DNA of 64,000 nt from Microbacterium sp. T32 (GTDB lineage: Bacteria > Actinomycetota > Actinomycetes > Actinomycetales > Microbacteriaceae): assembly GCF_001619615.1 (NCBI RefSeq), contig NZ_LQQP01000020.1, forward strand, positions 24,326-88,325. Reading direction: 5' to 3'. Of the stretch, positions 1-9,050 are shown in pieces. Each line of letters starts with the position of its first letter. The stretch's first letter is position 1. The notes beneath the pieces are model-generated. The model did no database searches and was not told the DNA's origin. It saw only the letters and a program-made list of their open reading frames with translations. The position numbers and the translations under genes were made by a program.

Positions 1-267
1 CACGCCCTCCGCCCCTCACACGCGCACCGGCTCACTCGCACGGCGGCGACGCCTGGCATCCGCCCTCTCGGCCGGGAACCTGAATGCCATCACCCCGCGC
101 CCGCGAGGGAGCCCCCACGCCCGTGAGGAAGGGAGGACAGGGGGCCAACGGAGGAGCCCCGGCGCAGAAACCGCCCTCCGCTCCTCCCACATCCTCCGCC
201 GGTCACGCGCGACGCCGCCCCGCGCCCACGAAGCCGCCCGCACGCGTCCGCACGCACCAAGAGCGGC
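1..267. other. Left edge, no gene recognised
   Basis: This GC-rich stretch lies downstream of the leftward cupin gene. Its open frames are short and rich in Arg, Pro and Ala, as expected of random GC-rich DNA. I see no RNA gene, clear hairpin or family motif. Confidence 0.5.
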
Positions 268-699
268 TCAGTCGGCGAGGCGCCAGTCTTCGAAACTGAA
301 TCCGGGCGAGACGAGGCAGCTCACCACGGCCTCGGTGTCGTCGATGAGGCGCGCGGACTGCCACACCCCCGCCGGCACCGTGGCCTGCAGCCGCTCCCCC
401 GCCGCGAGGTCCGCGCCGAGCACCATCGACTCGGCGTCCGAAGGCGCGGAACCGGACCCCCCGAACGACAGCTCGAGGCGGCCCGGACCGTGCCACAGCC
501 ACACCTCGTCGCTCGTCACGACGTGCCACGCACTGTGCTCGCCGGGCGTGAGCAGGTAGTGGATGAGCGTCGCCGCGGGCCGCGCGCCCGCGGGGGTGTC
601 GACGGCGTACGTGCCGGTCCACATGCGGCGGAACCACCCGCCCTCGGGGTGGGCTTCGAGGTCGAGGAGCTGGGCGGTGGTGGGGCGGTCGTCAGTCAC
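268..699 (-). CDS. Cupin_5 (DUF985) family protein
   Basis: A 143-aa protein resembling the Cupin_5/DUF985 family of small single-domain beta-barrel proteins, whose biochemical role is unsettled. The N-terminal LEAHPEGGWFRRMW motif and the later HYLLTPGEHSAWHVV and DEVWLWHGPG motifs are typical, and the His residues in them probably shape the cupin pocket. The start is taken as GTG at 699. There it overlaps the last 8 bases of the upstream amidohydrolase gene, so the two are probably translationally coupled. The length matches the family. The substrate is unknown; co-transcription with an amidohydrolase hints at small-molecule metabolism, which is inference. Confidence 0.88.
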   Translation of the reverse strand: MTDDRPTTAQLLDLEAHPEGGWFRRMWTGTYAVDTPAGARPAATLIHYLLTPGEHSAWHVVTSDEVWLWHGPGRLELSFGGSGSAPSDAESMVLGADLAAGERLQATVPAGVWQSARLIDDTEAVVSCLVSPGFSFEDWRLAD

Positions 700-2017
700 G
701 GGACACTCCGGTCTCTCGGGCGAAGGCGGGGGATGCGAAGCGCACGTCGCCGTCGATGAACGTCGCGGCCGCGCGCCCGGCGCCGTCGACGACGAGGTGC
801 TCGAGCATGTCATCCGCCGCGGCGACGTCGATGTCGAAGAACGCGAGGTCGGCCACGGCGCCGACGGCGAGGTAGCCCGTGCGCTGCGGGCCGGTGTCGA
901 GGCCCATGGCGTGTGCTCCGCCGAGCGTCGCGGCGCGCAGCAGCAGCGCGGCCAGGTCGCGGTGCGCGTAGCCCTGGTGCCGCGCGAGCCGGTGCAGCGC
1001 GGCCACATCTCCCAGCAGGTCGAGCGACGGAGACGACGACACCGAGTCGGTGCCGACCGCGATCGCGTTGCCCTCGACGAGGTACGCCGCGACGGGCGGC
1101 TCGTCGAGCCCGATCACGGCGTTCGACCGCGGGCACAGGGCAACGGTCGTCCCGCGCTGCCGTAGCACCGAACGGTCGCGGGCCGTCATGTAGACGCCGT
1201 GCGCGATGTGGCAGTCGGGTCCGAGGACGCCGAGCTCGTCGACGAACTCCGTCGCTCCCGTGCCGAAGCCCTCGTCGCGCAGCGCCTGGAAGCTCGCCGG
1301 ACGCCGCTCGCGCCACGGCAGCGCCTCGCCGTGCTCACGCTCGAACGCGGCCTCGCCGAGGTGGATGTGCAGCCTGCTCCCCCGCTCGCGCACGATGTCG
1401 GGGATCTCCAGCGGCGGCTCGACGTCGAGCGAGTAGGGCGCGTGCGGTGACAGGCCGGTTCCGGGCGGCGACGGCAGCGAGTCCAGCCGCGCCTCGACCT
1501 CGGCCCTCCCCCGCTCGGCCCACGCGGCGTTGGTCCAGCTCATGACCTCCCAATAGGTGATGCCGTGCAGCCCCGCGTCGTGCAGCGCGGAGGCCGCTTC
1601 GACGTCGGTGACGATGTCGGCCACGGCGGTCGTGCCGGCAGCGATCATCTGGGCGGCGCCGGTCCTGGCATCCGCCGCCCAATCCAAGCCCGACTCGTAG
1701 ACCGGCTGGAAGGCCGCGGCCCACTCCTCGAACCCCGCGTACGATCCCCGCCCGACCTCGGCCATGCCCGTGTACTGCAGGTGCGAGTGCGCGTTGACGA
1801 GGCCGGGAGTCAGGATGCCGGGCCAGTGCACCTCGTCGAACTCCACGCCGCGCTGGCGCAGCTCGTGCCGCACCCACTCGCGGTCACCGACGTGCCGGAT
1901 GCGCCCGCCCGCGACAGCGATCGCCCCCTCGACGATCGGTGGGGCGGTGATCGGAAGGACGAGGGATGCCGAGTACAGCACGACCCGCGGGCGCTCGGGT
2001 GCGCGATCGACGGTCAT
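692..2017 (-). CDS. Amidohydrolase family metal-dependent hydrolase/deaminase
   Basis: A 441-aa cytosolic member of the amidohydrolase superfamily, Atz/Trz/SsnA-like branch, which hydrolyses or deaminates N-heterocyclic substrates. The metal-binding HxH lies at about residues 77-79 (TPGLVNAHSHLQYTG). A second metal His is in LHIHLGEAAFE, another in IAHGVYMT, and the catalytic Asp in VGTDSVSSSPSLD. An N-terminal beta-sandwich segment precedes the barrel, as usual in this branch. The ATG start gives a normal family length. The substrate (guanine, adenosine derivative or other) cannot be decided from sequence. It runs into the cupin gene with an 8-base overlap. Confidence 0.88.
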   Translation of the reverse strand: MTVDRAPERPRVVLYSASLVLPITAPPIVEGAIAVAGGRIRHVGDREWVRHELRQRGVEFDEVHWPGILTPGLVNAHSHLQYTGMAEVGRGSYAGFEEWAAAFQPVYESGLDWAADARTGAAQMIAAGTTAVADIVTDVEAASALHDAGLHGITYWEVMSWTNAAWAERGRAEVEARLDSLPSPPGTGLSPHAPYSLDVEPPLEIPDIVRERGSRLHIHLGEAAFEREHGEALPWRERRPASFQALRDEGFGTGATEFVDELGVLGPDCHIAHGVYMTARDRSVLRQRGTTVALCPRSNAVIGLDEPPVAAYLVEGNAIAVGTDSVSSSPSLDLLGDVAALHRLARHQGYAHRDLAALLLRAATLGGAHAMGLDTGPQRTGYLAVGAVADLAFFDIDVAAADDMLEHLVVDGAGRAAATFIDGDVRFASPAFARETGVSRD

Positions 2018-2062
2018 GCCGACCAGCCTAGGATCCCCGTGTTTCGGGTTCGGACACGCAGA

Positions 2063-2097
2063 ACGGCCCCGACCCGCCGAAGCGGGACCGGGGCCGT
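2063..2097 (-). terminator. Hairpin terminator after rplI
   Basis: The inverted repeat ACGGCCCCG...CGGGGCCGT, with an inner CCCGC/GCGGG pairing, lies just past the rplI stop on the leftward strand. It is followed by an A-rich run only weakly, so it may be an actinobacterial hairpin terminator without a strong U tract. Confidence 0.65.
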
Positions 2098-2109
2098 ATC
2101 CGAAGCGAA

Positions 2110-2562
2110 TTACTTCGCGGCGACCACCTGGAGGGTGATCACGGCGGTGAGGTCGTCGCGGAGGCGAACGGTCGCCTCGTGCTCGCCCACCGACTTGATC
2201 GCCGAGGTGATCTGGATCTTGCGCTTGTCGAGCTCACCGAGACCGGCGGCCTTGACCGCGTCGGCGACGTCGCCCGTCTTGACGGACCCGAAGAGGCGAC
2301 CCTCGGCACCGGCCTTGACGGCCAGCTTGACGGTGTTCGACTCGAGCGTGTTCTTCAGGGCCACGGCCTCTTCGTGGTCGTGGATCGCGCGGGACTCGCG
2401 AGCGGCGCGGATCGACGCGACCTGCTTCTCGCCACCGCGGCTCCAAGCCACGGCGAAGCCCTGCGGGATGAGGTAGTTGCGGGCGTACCCGTTCTTGACC
2501 TCGACAACGTCACCGGCGCTACCGAGCCCGGTGACCTCATTCGTGAGAATCAGCTTTGCCAT
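2110..2562 (-). CDS. rplI: 50S ribosomal protein L9
   Basis: A 150-aa large-subunit protein that binds 23S rRNA near the base of the L1 stalk. The N-terminal domain carries the diagnostic [20 protein letters not shown] stretch. A long connecting helix and the C-terminal RNA-binding domain ([15 protein letters not shown]) follow. Length is normal. An AAGGAG ribosome-binding site lies just before the ATG. It is the last gene of the rpsF-ssb-rpsR-rplI operon, followed by a hairpin terminator. Confidence 0.98.
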   Translation of the reverse strand: MAKLILTNEVTGLGSAGDVVEVKNGYARNYLIPQGFAVAWSRGGEKQVASIRAARESRAIHDHEEAVALKNTLESNTVKLAVKAGAEGRLFGSVKTGDVADAVKAAGLGELDKRKIQITSAIKSVGEHEATVRLRDDLTAVITLQVVAAK

Positions 2563-2572
2563 CGGGTGCTCC

Positions 2573-2827
2573 TTAGCGGCCGGCGCCGGCGTAGGGCAGG
2601 AGAGCCATCTCGCGCGCGTTCTTGATGGCGCGGGCGATCAGGCGCTGCTCCTGCACGGAGACACCGGTGATACGACGGGCGCGGATCTTCCCGCGCTCCG
2701 AGATGAACTTGCGGAGGGTTGCGACGTCCTTGTAGTCGATGACGCCGACGCGGATCGCCTTCGCGGGGGCTGCGTTCTTCGCGCCCTTCCGCGGCTTGCG
2801 GCGGTCGCCAGTGGCCTTTCCAGCCAT
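2573..2827 (-). CDS. rpsR: 30S ribosomal protein S18
   Basis: An 84-aa small-subunit protein that pairs with S6 on the 30S platform. The core [20 protein letters not shown] and the [20 protein letters not shown] segment are diagnostic. An in-frame extension to 2887 is open. The start [11 protein letters not shown] at 2827 is chosen because it is directly preceded by GAAGGAAG and gives the usual length. It lies about 100 bases after ssb and 10 bases before rplI. It lacks obvious zinc-binding Cys residues, so it is the Zn-independent (C-) form. Confidence 0.97.
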   Translation of the reverse strand: MAGKATGDRRKPRKGAKNAAPAKAIRVGVIDYKDVATLRKFISERGKIRARRITGVSVQEQRLIARAIKNAREMALLPYAGAGR

Positions 2828-2928
2828 GCTTCCTTCTTTCGTGTGGATTCGGATGCCGGGGGCGCTTGCGGCGTCCGGACTCGGCATCCGGAATATCGGG
2901 GTTCGTCACGCCGTGAGGCGCAGCGAGA

Positions 2929-3432
2929 TCAGAACGGGGTGTCGTCTCCGTAGGAACCGGGAGTGCTCCAGGCGTCGGCGCCGCCCTGGCTCGACCCGGG
3001 GGTCGACCACGGCTCGTCGGAGCCCTGCTGCACCTGCGGGCGCCCGCCGCCACCGCCGCCGCCCGAAGAGGCGGCGCGGGTGACCTGGGCGGTCGCGTAG
3101 CGGAGCGAGGGGCCGATCTCGTCGACCTCCAGCTCGATCGAGGTGCGGTTGTTGCCCTCGCGGTCCTGGTACGAGCGCTGCTTCAGGCGACCGGTCGCGA
3201 TGACGCGGGAGCCCTTCGTCAGCGATCCGGCGACGTGCTCGGCGAATTCGCGCCACACCGAGGCGCGCAGGAAGAGCGCCTCGCCGTCCTTCCACTCGTT
3301 CGCCTGACGGTCGAACGTGCGGGGGGTCGACGCGATGGTGAAGTTCGCCACCGGCAGCCCGTTCTGCGTGTACCGCAGCTCGGGGTCGGCCGTGAGGTTC
3401 CCCACGACGGTGATGACGGTTTCGCCGGCCAT
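2929..3432 (-). CDS. ssb: Single-stranded DNA-binding protein
   Basis: A 167-aa protein that coats single-stranded DNA during replication, recombination and repair. The OB fold occupies roughly residues 1-110 ([41 protein letters not shown] strand). A flexible Gly/Ser/Gln-rich linker follows, then the acidic tip GDDTPF, which recruits partner proteins. The start is set at MAGETV, 5 bases after the rpsF stop. Its place between rpsF and rpsR is the canonical actinobacterial arrangement. Confidence 0.97.
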   Translation of the reverse strand: MAGETVITVVGNLTADPELRYTQNGLPVANFTIASTPRTFDRQANEWKDGEALFLRASVWREFAEHVAGSLTKGSRVIATGRLKQRSYQDREGNNRTSIELEVDEIGPSLRYATAQVTRAASSGGGGGGGRPQVQQGSDEPWSTPGSSQGGADAWSTPGSYGDDTPF

Positions 3433-3437
3433 CGTCG

Positions 3438-3830
3438 TTACTTCGCAGCCTTCTCGGCGGACTCGACCTTGCGGGGAGCGGCGGCCTTGCGAGCGGCCTT
3501 CTCCTCGGAGCGCTTCGCCTCGGCGGCGACCTGCGCGATGGCTTCCTCGGCACGGAGGACCTTGGTGCGCATGATCTGCTCGCTCAGCTTCAGCTGGCGG
3601 TCGAGCTCCTGCGTGGCCTCGCTCGTGGCGGTGAAGTCGACGACGGCGTAGATGCCCTCGTTCTTCTTCTTGATCTCGTAGGCCAGACGGCGGCGTCCCC
3701 AGACATCCACCTTCTCGATGGTTCCCCCATCGTTGGTGATGACCTTGAGGAACCCGTCGAGCTTCGGAGCGACCTGGCGCTCGTCGATCTCGGGGTCGAA
3801 GATGACCATGAGTTCGTACTGGTGCGTCAC
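3438..3830 (-). CDS. rpsF: 30S ribosomal protein S6
   Basis: A 130-aa ribosomal protein, first gene of the operon. The core begins [15 protein letters not shown] and contains the [19 protein letters not shown] segment typical of S6. A charged Ala/Lys tail extends the C terminus, common in Actinobacteria. The start is GTG at 3830, set by a very strong GAAGGAGGTG Shine-Dalgarno about 8 bases upstream. The 178-base gap to the divergent membrane gene at 4009 must hold the operon promoter. Confidence 0.97.
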   Translation of the reverse strand: MTHQYELMVIFDPEIDERQVAPKLDGFLKVITNDGGTIEKVDVWGRRRLAYEIKKKNEGIYAVVDFTATSEATQELDRQLKLSEQIMRTKVLRAEEAIAQVAAEAKRSEEKAARKAAAPRKVESAEKAAK

Positions 3831-3996
3831 TAACCCACCTCCTTCGGACTAGAACGGCTGACGGGCATTTCCCGGCAGCAGGAGGGTGTGGTGCACGTCG
3901 TCTCGGGCTTACACGCGCATGGGCGTCGCCAGACAACCTTCGTAGTCTAACGGATGCCACCCCGCAGCGGGAATCGAGCTTCGCCGACGCCCTCGG

Positions 3997-4002
3997 TAGC
4001 GT
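3997..4002 (+). promoter_or_regulatory. Leaderless -10 element TAGCGT
   Basis: A TANNNT hexamer sits exactly 6 nt before the ATG at 4009, and no Shine-Dalgarno is visible. This is the standard layout of leaderless actinobacterial transcripts. No convincing -35 was seen. Confidence 0.5.
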
Positions 4003-4008
4003 GGGGCC

Positions 4009-5097
4009 ATGAGCGGTACTCCCCCGGACACCTCAGCCCTGACCGCCCCGGTCGATCGCGCCGCCGTCCGCGCGTTCACCGCCCAGCTCCGCCGCGAGGG
4101 GAAGCTGAACAGCGTCGTCGTCGCCACGATCGGGTTGGTGGTGGTGGGCGGCATCCTTCTGGTGTCGGCGATCCTGATGGCATCCGTCGTGAGCTTCGCG
4201 CTCTTCGCCGACGACGGGCGGCCGAGCCCGGTCGGCATCGGCTTCCTGATCTTCTTCGCCGCGGTCATCGCCATGCTCGTGTTCGGATTGACGGCGATGT
4301 TCCGCGGCCGCGCGGTGCGCCGCTACCGACTCGCGCACTTCGCCGAGGCGAACGGACTGACGTGGTTCCCCGCCGTCCCGAGCCCCGACCTGCCCGGCAT
4401 GATCTTCGCCGAGGGCCATTCGCGCGAGGCCACCGACGTGATCCACGGCCCGCGCCCGCGCTGGGTCGAGGTCGGCAACTACACGTACAAGACCGGCTCG
4501 GGGAAGAGCGAACAGACGCACAAGTGGGCCTACGTCATGCTGCGGCTCGACACCCCGCTCCCCCATATCGTCCTGGATGCCGTGGGCAACAACGGCCTGT
4601 TCGGGGCGTCGAACCTGCCGGCGACGTTCTCGCGCGACCAGCGGCTGAGCCTCGAGGGCGACTTCGACCAGCACTTCGCGCTGTACTGCCCGACCGGATA
4701 CGAGCGCGACGCGCTGTACCTCTTCACCCCCGACGTCATGGCGCGGTTCATCGACAATGCCGCGGCGCTGGACGTCGAGATCATCGACGACCGGCTCTTC
4801 CTCTACGCGCGGCGCGAGCTCTCGACCCTCGACCCGGCCGTGTGGCAGTGGATCTTCGGAACGGTGGATGCCATCGACGCGAAGCTCGGACAGTGGGCGC
4901 GGTGGCGCGACGAGCGGTTGGCCGCGGCGCCGGCGCCCGTGGCATCCGGTGTCCCGCTCCTCACTCCCCCGCCCGTCGGGGTCGCGCGCGAGGGACGCCG
5001 CCTGCGCCGCGGCTTCTCGTGGGTGGGCGGCGTGCTCGCGGTGCTGGCGATCGGCTGGTGGCTGCTGACGGTGCTCTCGGACACGTTCTTCCGTTGA
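4009..5097 (+). CDS. Hypothetical membrane protein (DUF3137-like)
   Basis: A 362-aa protein of unknown function. Hydrophobic segments lie at about residues 36-66 and 76-95, and a third near the C terminus ([17 protein letters not shown]). Between them is a long soluble domain, roughly residues 110-300, that would face the cytoplasm. The overall plan, two N-terminal helices then a soluble domain ending in a helix, recalls DUF3137-type membrane proteins, but the match is by impression only. It is probably transcribed leaderless and alone, and ends at a 25-bp inverted repeat shared with the convergent ABC gene. Confidence 0.8.
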   Translation: MSGTPPDTSALTAPVDRAAVRAFTAQLRREGKLNSVVVATIGLVVVGGILLVSAILMASVVSFALFADDGRPSPVGIGFLIFFAAVIAMLVFGLTAMFRGRAVRRYRLAHFAEANGLTWFPAVPSPDLPGMIFAEGHSREATDVIHGPRPRWVEVGNYTYKTGSGKSEQTHKWAYVMLRLDTPLPHIVLDAVGNNGLFGASNLPATFSRDQRLSLEGDFDQHFALYCPTGYERDALYLFTPDVMARFIDNAAALDVEIIDDRLFLYARRELSTLDPAVWQWIFGTVDAIDAKLGQWARWRDERLAAAPAPVASGVPLLTPPPVGVAREGRRLRRGFSWVGGVLAVLAIGWWLLTVLSDTFFR

Positions 5098-5102
5098 TCC
5101 GG

Positions 5103-5167
5103 CGCGTGAGGGGTCAAAAACTGTCGCCTGAGCGGACGCGAAGCGACAGTTTTTGACCCCTCACGCG
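5103..5167. repeat. Perfect 25-bp inverted repeat, likely bidirectional terminator
   Basis: Arms 5103-5127 and 5143-5167 are exact reverse complements around a 15-nt loop. The arms contain GGGGTCAAAAACTGTCGC. The element fills nearly the whole gap between two convergent genes, which suits a bidirectional terminator. Its length and perfection are greater than needed, so a mobile palindromic (REP-like) unit is also possible. Confidence 0.75.
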
Positions 5168-5169
5168 GG

Positions 5170-6849
5170 TCAGCGCCGCCAGAGCTCCCGACGCTGCTCC
5201 TGGGCGACCGGGTCGGGCACCGGGAGGGATGCCAGCAGCCGCTTCGTGTAGTCGTCGGTGGGCTCCGTGAGCACCTGCACCGTCGTGCCCTGCTCGCGGA
5301 TCACGCCCTGCCGGAGCACGACGATGCGGTCGGCCACCTCGTCGACGACCGCGAGGTCGTGGCTGATGAAGAGGCACGCGAAGCCGAACTCTTTCTGCAG
5401 CTGCGCGAACAGCTGCAGCACGCGGGCCTGCACCGACACGTCGAGCGCCGAGGTCGGCTCGTCCGCGATGAGCAGCTTCGGGTCGAGCGCGAGCGCCCGG
5501 GCCAGGGACGCGCGCTGACGCTGGCCGCCCGACAGCTCGTGCGGGTACCGGTCGCCGAACGCGGTCGGGAGCTGGACGGCATCCAGGAGTTCGTTCACGC
5601 GCGCACGCGCGGCGCGGGCCCCGGACGCGCGCCGGTGCACCAGGAGCGGCTCGGCGATGCACTCGGCGATCGTGAGGAGCGGGTTGAAGCTCGTCGCCGG
5701 GTCCTGGAACACGAAGCCGATGTCGGGGCGGGTCTTCGCGAGGGCGCGGGGCTTCGCGCCGCGCATCTCTGTACCGAGCACCTTGAGCGATCCGCCGACG
5801 ACGGAGGTGAGGCCCACCATCGCGCGGCCGATCGTGGTCTTGCCCGAGCCCGACTCGCCGACGAGACCGAGCACTTCGCCGGGACCGATCCAGAAGTCCA
5901 CGCCCTTCACGGCGATGACGCCGGTCGTGCCGAAGCGCCCCGGGTAGCCGATCTCGACCTTCTCGGCCACGACCAGGCTGCCCTCGGGCGGCGCGGTCGG
6001 GGCGGGGGTGTCGAGCTTCTGCTCCGCGCTCTTCCCACGACCGACGTGCGGCACGGCGGCCAACAGCTCGCGCGTGTACTGCTGCTGCGGAGCGGCGAAC
6101 AGCTCGCGCACGGGCGCCTGCTCGACGATGTCGCCGCGGTACATCACGATGACCCGGTCGGCGAGGTCGGCGACCACGCCCATGTTGTGGGTGATGAGCA
6201 CGATCGTCGCGCCGAACTCGTCGCGGCAGGTGCGCAGCAGCTCGAGGATCTCGGCCTGCACCGTGACATCGAGGGCCGTGGTCGGCTCGTCGGCGATGAT
6301 GAGGCCCGCGTTGAGCACGAGCGCCATGGCGATCACGACGCGCTGCTTCTGCCCGCCCGAGAACTGGTGCGGGTAGTCGTCGACGCGCTTCTCGGGATTC
6401 GGGATGCCGACCCGGCGCAGGATGTCGACGGCCTGGGTCTTCGCTTCGGCGCGCGACAGCTTGCCGTGGGCGCGCAGGCCCTCGGCGATCTGCCACCCCA
6501 CGGTGTACACGGGGTTCAGCGCGGTCGAGGGCTCCTGGAACACCATCGCGGCGTCGTGTCCGCGCATCGCGCGCAGCTGCGCGTGGGTCGCGTGGACGAT
6601 GTCGGTCTCGTCGCCGTCGCGCCCGCGGACGATCACGGCGCCCGACAGGGTCGCGGTCTCGGGCAGCAGCCCCAGCAGCGTGTTGGCCGTGACGGTCTTG
6701 CCCGACCCGGACTCGCCGACGATCGCGAGCACCTCGCCGGCGTGCGCCTCGAGCGAGATGCCGTTGATGGCCGCGACGGGCTCGCCGTCGGTGGCGAAGG
6801 TGACCCGCAGGTCGTCGATGCGGGCGACGGGCGCGGTGGTGCCGGTCAT
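5170..6849 (-). CDS. Oligopeptide ABC importer ATPase, two fused NBDs (DppD-DppF type)
   Basis: A 559-aa protein with two complete ABC ATPase domains that power the adjacent peptide permeases. The first half has Walker [11 protein letters not shown], signature FSGGQKQR and Walker [13 protein letters not shown]. The second has [20 protein letters not shown] and [12 protein letters not shown]. After each comes the oligopeptide-transporter C-terminal region. The start ATG at 6849 overlaps the permease stop as ATGA. Fusion of DppD and DppF in one chain is common in Actinobacteria. The substrate could be peptides, nickel or another solute bound by the 9051-10682 lipoprotein. Confidence 0.94.
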   Translation of the reverse strand: MTGTTAPVARIDDLRVTFATDGEPVAAINGISLEAHAGEVLAIVGESGSGKTVTANTLLGLLPETATLSGAVIVRGRDGDETDIVHATHAQLRAMRGHDAAMVFQEPSTALNPVYTVGWQIAEGLRAHGKLSRAEAKTQAVDILRRVGIPNPEKRVDDYPHQFSGGQKQRVVIAMALVLNAGLIIADEPTTALDVTVQAEILELLRTCRDEFGATIVLITHNMGVVADLADRVIVMYRGDIVEQAPVRELFAAPQQQYTRELLAAVPHVGRGKSAEQKLDTPAPTAPPEGSLVVAEKVEIGYPGRFGTTGVIAVKGVDFWIGPGEVLGLVGESGSGKTTIGRAMVGLTSVVGGSLKVLGTEMRGAKPRALAKTRPDIGFVFQDPATSFNPLLTIAECIAEPLLVHRRASGARAARARVNELLDAVQLPTAFGDRYPHELSGGQRQRASLARALALDPKLLIADEPTSALDVSVQARVLQLFAQLQKEFGFACLFISHDLAVVDEVADRIVVLRQGVIREQGTTVQVLTEPTDDYTKRLLASLPVPDPVAQEQRRELWRR

Positions 6850-7910
6850 GAGGGGCTCCCCTCGGAAGAAGTGGATGCCGGCGGCCCGGCGGGAGCGGCG
6901 GTCGCCGAGGTCGGAGCCGGGGCGGGGTCGACCGCGGTGACGGGCGCCGGGGCGCCTCCGGCGCGGCGGCGCGTGCGCAGGCGCGGGTCGCTGAGGTCGT
7001 TGAGGCTCTCGCCGACGAGCGTGATGCCGAGTACGGCGAGGACGATCGCGACGCCCGGCGGGACGGCCGTCCACCAGATGCCGCTCGTCACGTCGCTGAC
7101 CGAGCGGTTGAGGTCGTAGCCCCACTCCGCCGCGGCCGTGGCCTCGATGCCGAAGCCGAGGAAGCCGAGGCCCGCGAGGGTCAGGAGCGCCTCCGAGGCG
7201 TTGAGCGTCACGACGACCGGTAGCGAGCGCGTGGAGTTGCGCAGCACGTGACGGAGCAGGATGCGCGCGGTCGGCACACCGATCACGCGGGCCGACTCGA
7301 CGAACGGCTCCGCCTTCACGCGCACCACCTCGGCGCGGATCACGCGGAAGTACTGCGGCACGAAGACCACCGTGATCGAGATCGCGGTGGCGAGGATGCC
7401 GCCCCACAGCGTCGACTGCCCGCGCGTGATCGCGATGGACATCACGATCGCGAGGAGCAGCGACGGGAAGGCGTAGATCGCGTCGGCCAGCACCACGAGG
7501 ATCCGGTCGATCCATCCACCGAAGTAGCCGCTGACCAGCCCCAAGAAGATGCCGAGGAAGATCGAGAAGACGATCGCGCAGAGGATCACCAGCAACGCGG
7601 TCTGCGCACCCCAGATCACGCGGGACAGCACGTCGTACCCGCCGACCGTGGTGCCGAGGAGGTTCATCGCGCTCGGCGCCTGCTGCGTGCCGAACTTCAC
7701 GCCATTCGCCTCCTGCTGCGCGAAGCCGTAGGGGGCGAGGAGCGGCGCGAGAGCCGCGACGAGCACGAAGACGATCGTGATCACCAGGCCGATCACGAGC
7801 ATCGTGCGCTGCAGGCCGACGCTGCGACGCAGGTGCGACACGATCGGCAGACGGTCCCGCAGCGGGACCTTGCGCTCGGTCAGGGCCGCGGGGGTCGTGG
7901 CATCCGTCAT
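6846..7910 (-). CDS. Oligopeptide ABC transporter permease (DppC type)
   Basis: A 354-aa inner-membrane permease with an N-terminal cytoplasmic region, a first helix ([20 protein letters not shown]), a periplasmic loop and five further helices of the BPD_transp_1 domain. The EAA-type loop is around [20 protein letters not shown]. The C terminus is a Pro/Ala-rich tail. It starts 1 base after the preceding permease ends and overlaps the ATPase gene by 4 bases, so the import genes form one operon. Confidence 0.93.
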   Translation of the reverse strand: MTDATTPAALTERKVPLRDRLPIVSHLRRSVGLQRTMLVIGLVITIVFVLVAALAPLLAPYGFAQQEANGVKFGTQQAPSAMNLLGTTVGGYDVLSRVIWGAQTALLVILCAIVFSIFLGIFLGLVSGYFGGWIDRILVVLADAIYAFPSLLLAIVMSIAITRGQSTLWGGILATAISITVVFVPQYFRVIRAEVVRVKAEPFVESARVIGVPTARILLRHVLRNSTRSLPVVVTLNASEALLTLAGLGFLGFGIEATAAAEWGYDLNRSVSDVTSGIWWTAVPPGVAIVLAVLGITLVGESLNDLSDPRLRTRRRAGGAPAPVTAVDPAPAPTSATAAPAGPPASTSSEGSPS

Positions 7911-7911
7911 G

Positions 7912-8985
7912 TCAGTACCTCACTCGCGGGTCGATGATCGCCGCGATGACGTCGACGAGGAAGTTCGTGACCGCGACGATCAGCGCGATCATCACGACGA
8001 TGCCCTGCACCGCCACGAAGTCGCGCGCCTTCAGGTACTCGCTGAGCATGAAGCCCAGCCCCTTCCACTCGAACGTGGTCTCGGTGAGCACCGCGCCACC
8101 GAGCAGCAGGGCGATCTGCAGTCCGATCACCGTGATGATCGGGATGAGCGCGGGACGGTACGCGTGCTTCGTCACCAGGCGGAACTCCCCCACGCCGCGC
8201 GACCGCGCCGAGGTGACGTACTGCGCGCCGAGCGTGCCGATCACGTTGGTGCGCACGAGGCGCAGGAAGATGCCGGCGGTGAGGATGCCGAGCGCCAGAC
8301 CCGGCAGGATCGCGTGGGTCAGCACGTCGCCCACCGCGGCTCCGTCGCCGAGGCGGATGGCATCCAGGAGATATATGCCGCTGGGGTTATCGAGGCCCTG
8401 GAGCTTCAGCTCGGTGCGGGTGCTGGCGCGACCGGCGACCGGCAGCACGCTCAGCCACACCGCGAAGACGAGCTTGAGCAGGAGGCCGACGAAGAAGATC
8501 GGGGTGGCGTAGCCGAGGATCGCGCCGATGCGCAGCACCGCGTCGGGCCAGCGGTCGCGGCGGTAGGCGGCGAGAAGACCGAACGGGATGCCGACCAGCA
8601 GCGCCACGACGAGCGCGTAGATCGCAAGCTCGAGAGTGGCCGAGCCGTATTGGAGCAGGATGCCGAGGACCGGACGGTTGTCGGTCAGCGTGGTGCCGAA
8701 GTCGCCGCGCAGCACTCCCCAGATGTACTCGAAGTACTGCTCGTAGAGAGGCCGGTCGTAACCCGCCTCATGGATGCGCTCCGCGAGCTGGTCCGGTGGG
8801 AGGCGCCCTCCGAGCGCGGCGGTGATCGGGTCGCCCGTGACCCGCATGAGCAGGAACACCACGGTCACGAGGATGAAGACCGTGGGGATGATCAGCACGA
8901 GGCGGACGAGGATGTAGCGCCAGAGACCGCCGCCCTTCGGGGCGACGGGCGCAGCGATGACGGGGGCGTCGACGGCGGTGGCCAT
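7912..8985 (-). CDS. Oligopeptide ABC transporter permease (DppB type)
   Basis: A 357-aa permease whose first helix (YILVRLVLIIPTVFILVTVV) and following periplasmic region are typical of DppB/OppB. The coupling loop VTSARSRGVGEFRLVTKHAY carries the conserved Gly of the EAA motif. It pairs with the DppC-type permease 1 base downstream. It begins about 65 bases after the binding-protein gene, across a hairpin that may reduce its expression relative to that gene. Confidence 0.93.
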   Translation of the reverse strand: MATAVDAPVIAAPVAPKGGGLWRYILVRLVLIIPTVFILVTVVFLLMRVTGDPITAALGGRLPPDQLAERIHEAGYDRPLYEQYFEYIWGVLRGDFGTTLTDNRPVLGILLQYGSATLELAIYALVVALLVGIPFGLLAAYRRDRWPDAVLRIGAILGYATPIFFVGLLLKLVFAVWLSVLPVAGRASTRTELKLQGLDNPSGIYLLDAIRLGDGAAVGDVLTHAILPGLALGILTAGIFLRLVRTNVIGTLGAQYVTSARSRGVGEFRLVTKHAYRPALIPIITVIGLQIALLLGGAVLTETTFEWKGLGFMLSEYLKARDFVAVQGIVVMIALIVAVTNFLVDVIAAIIDPRVRY

Positions 8986-9009
8986 GGGAACCTAACGAGA
9001 GGAACGCAG

Positions 9010-9043
9010 CGGGTGCCCGGCCCCGCGAGGGACCGGGCACCCG
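9010..9043 (-). terminator. Intra-operon hairpin after the binding-protein gene
   Basis: CGGGTGCCCGG and CCGGGCACCCGG pair around a short loop, directly after the binding-protein stop and before the first permease gene. Hairpins here usually let binding protein be made in excess, by partial termination or mRNA stabilisation; that role is inference. Confidence 0.6.
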
Positions 9044-9050
9044 GCGTCGA

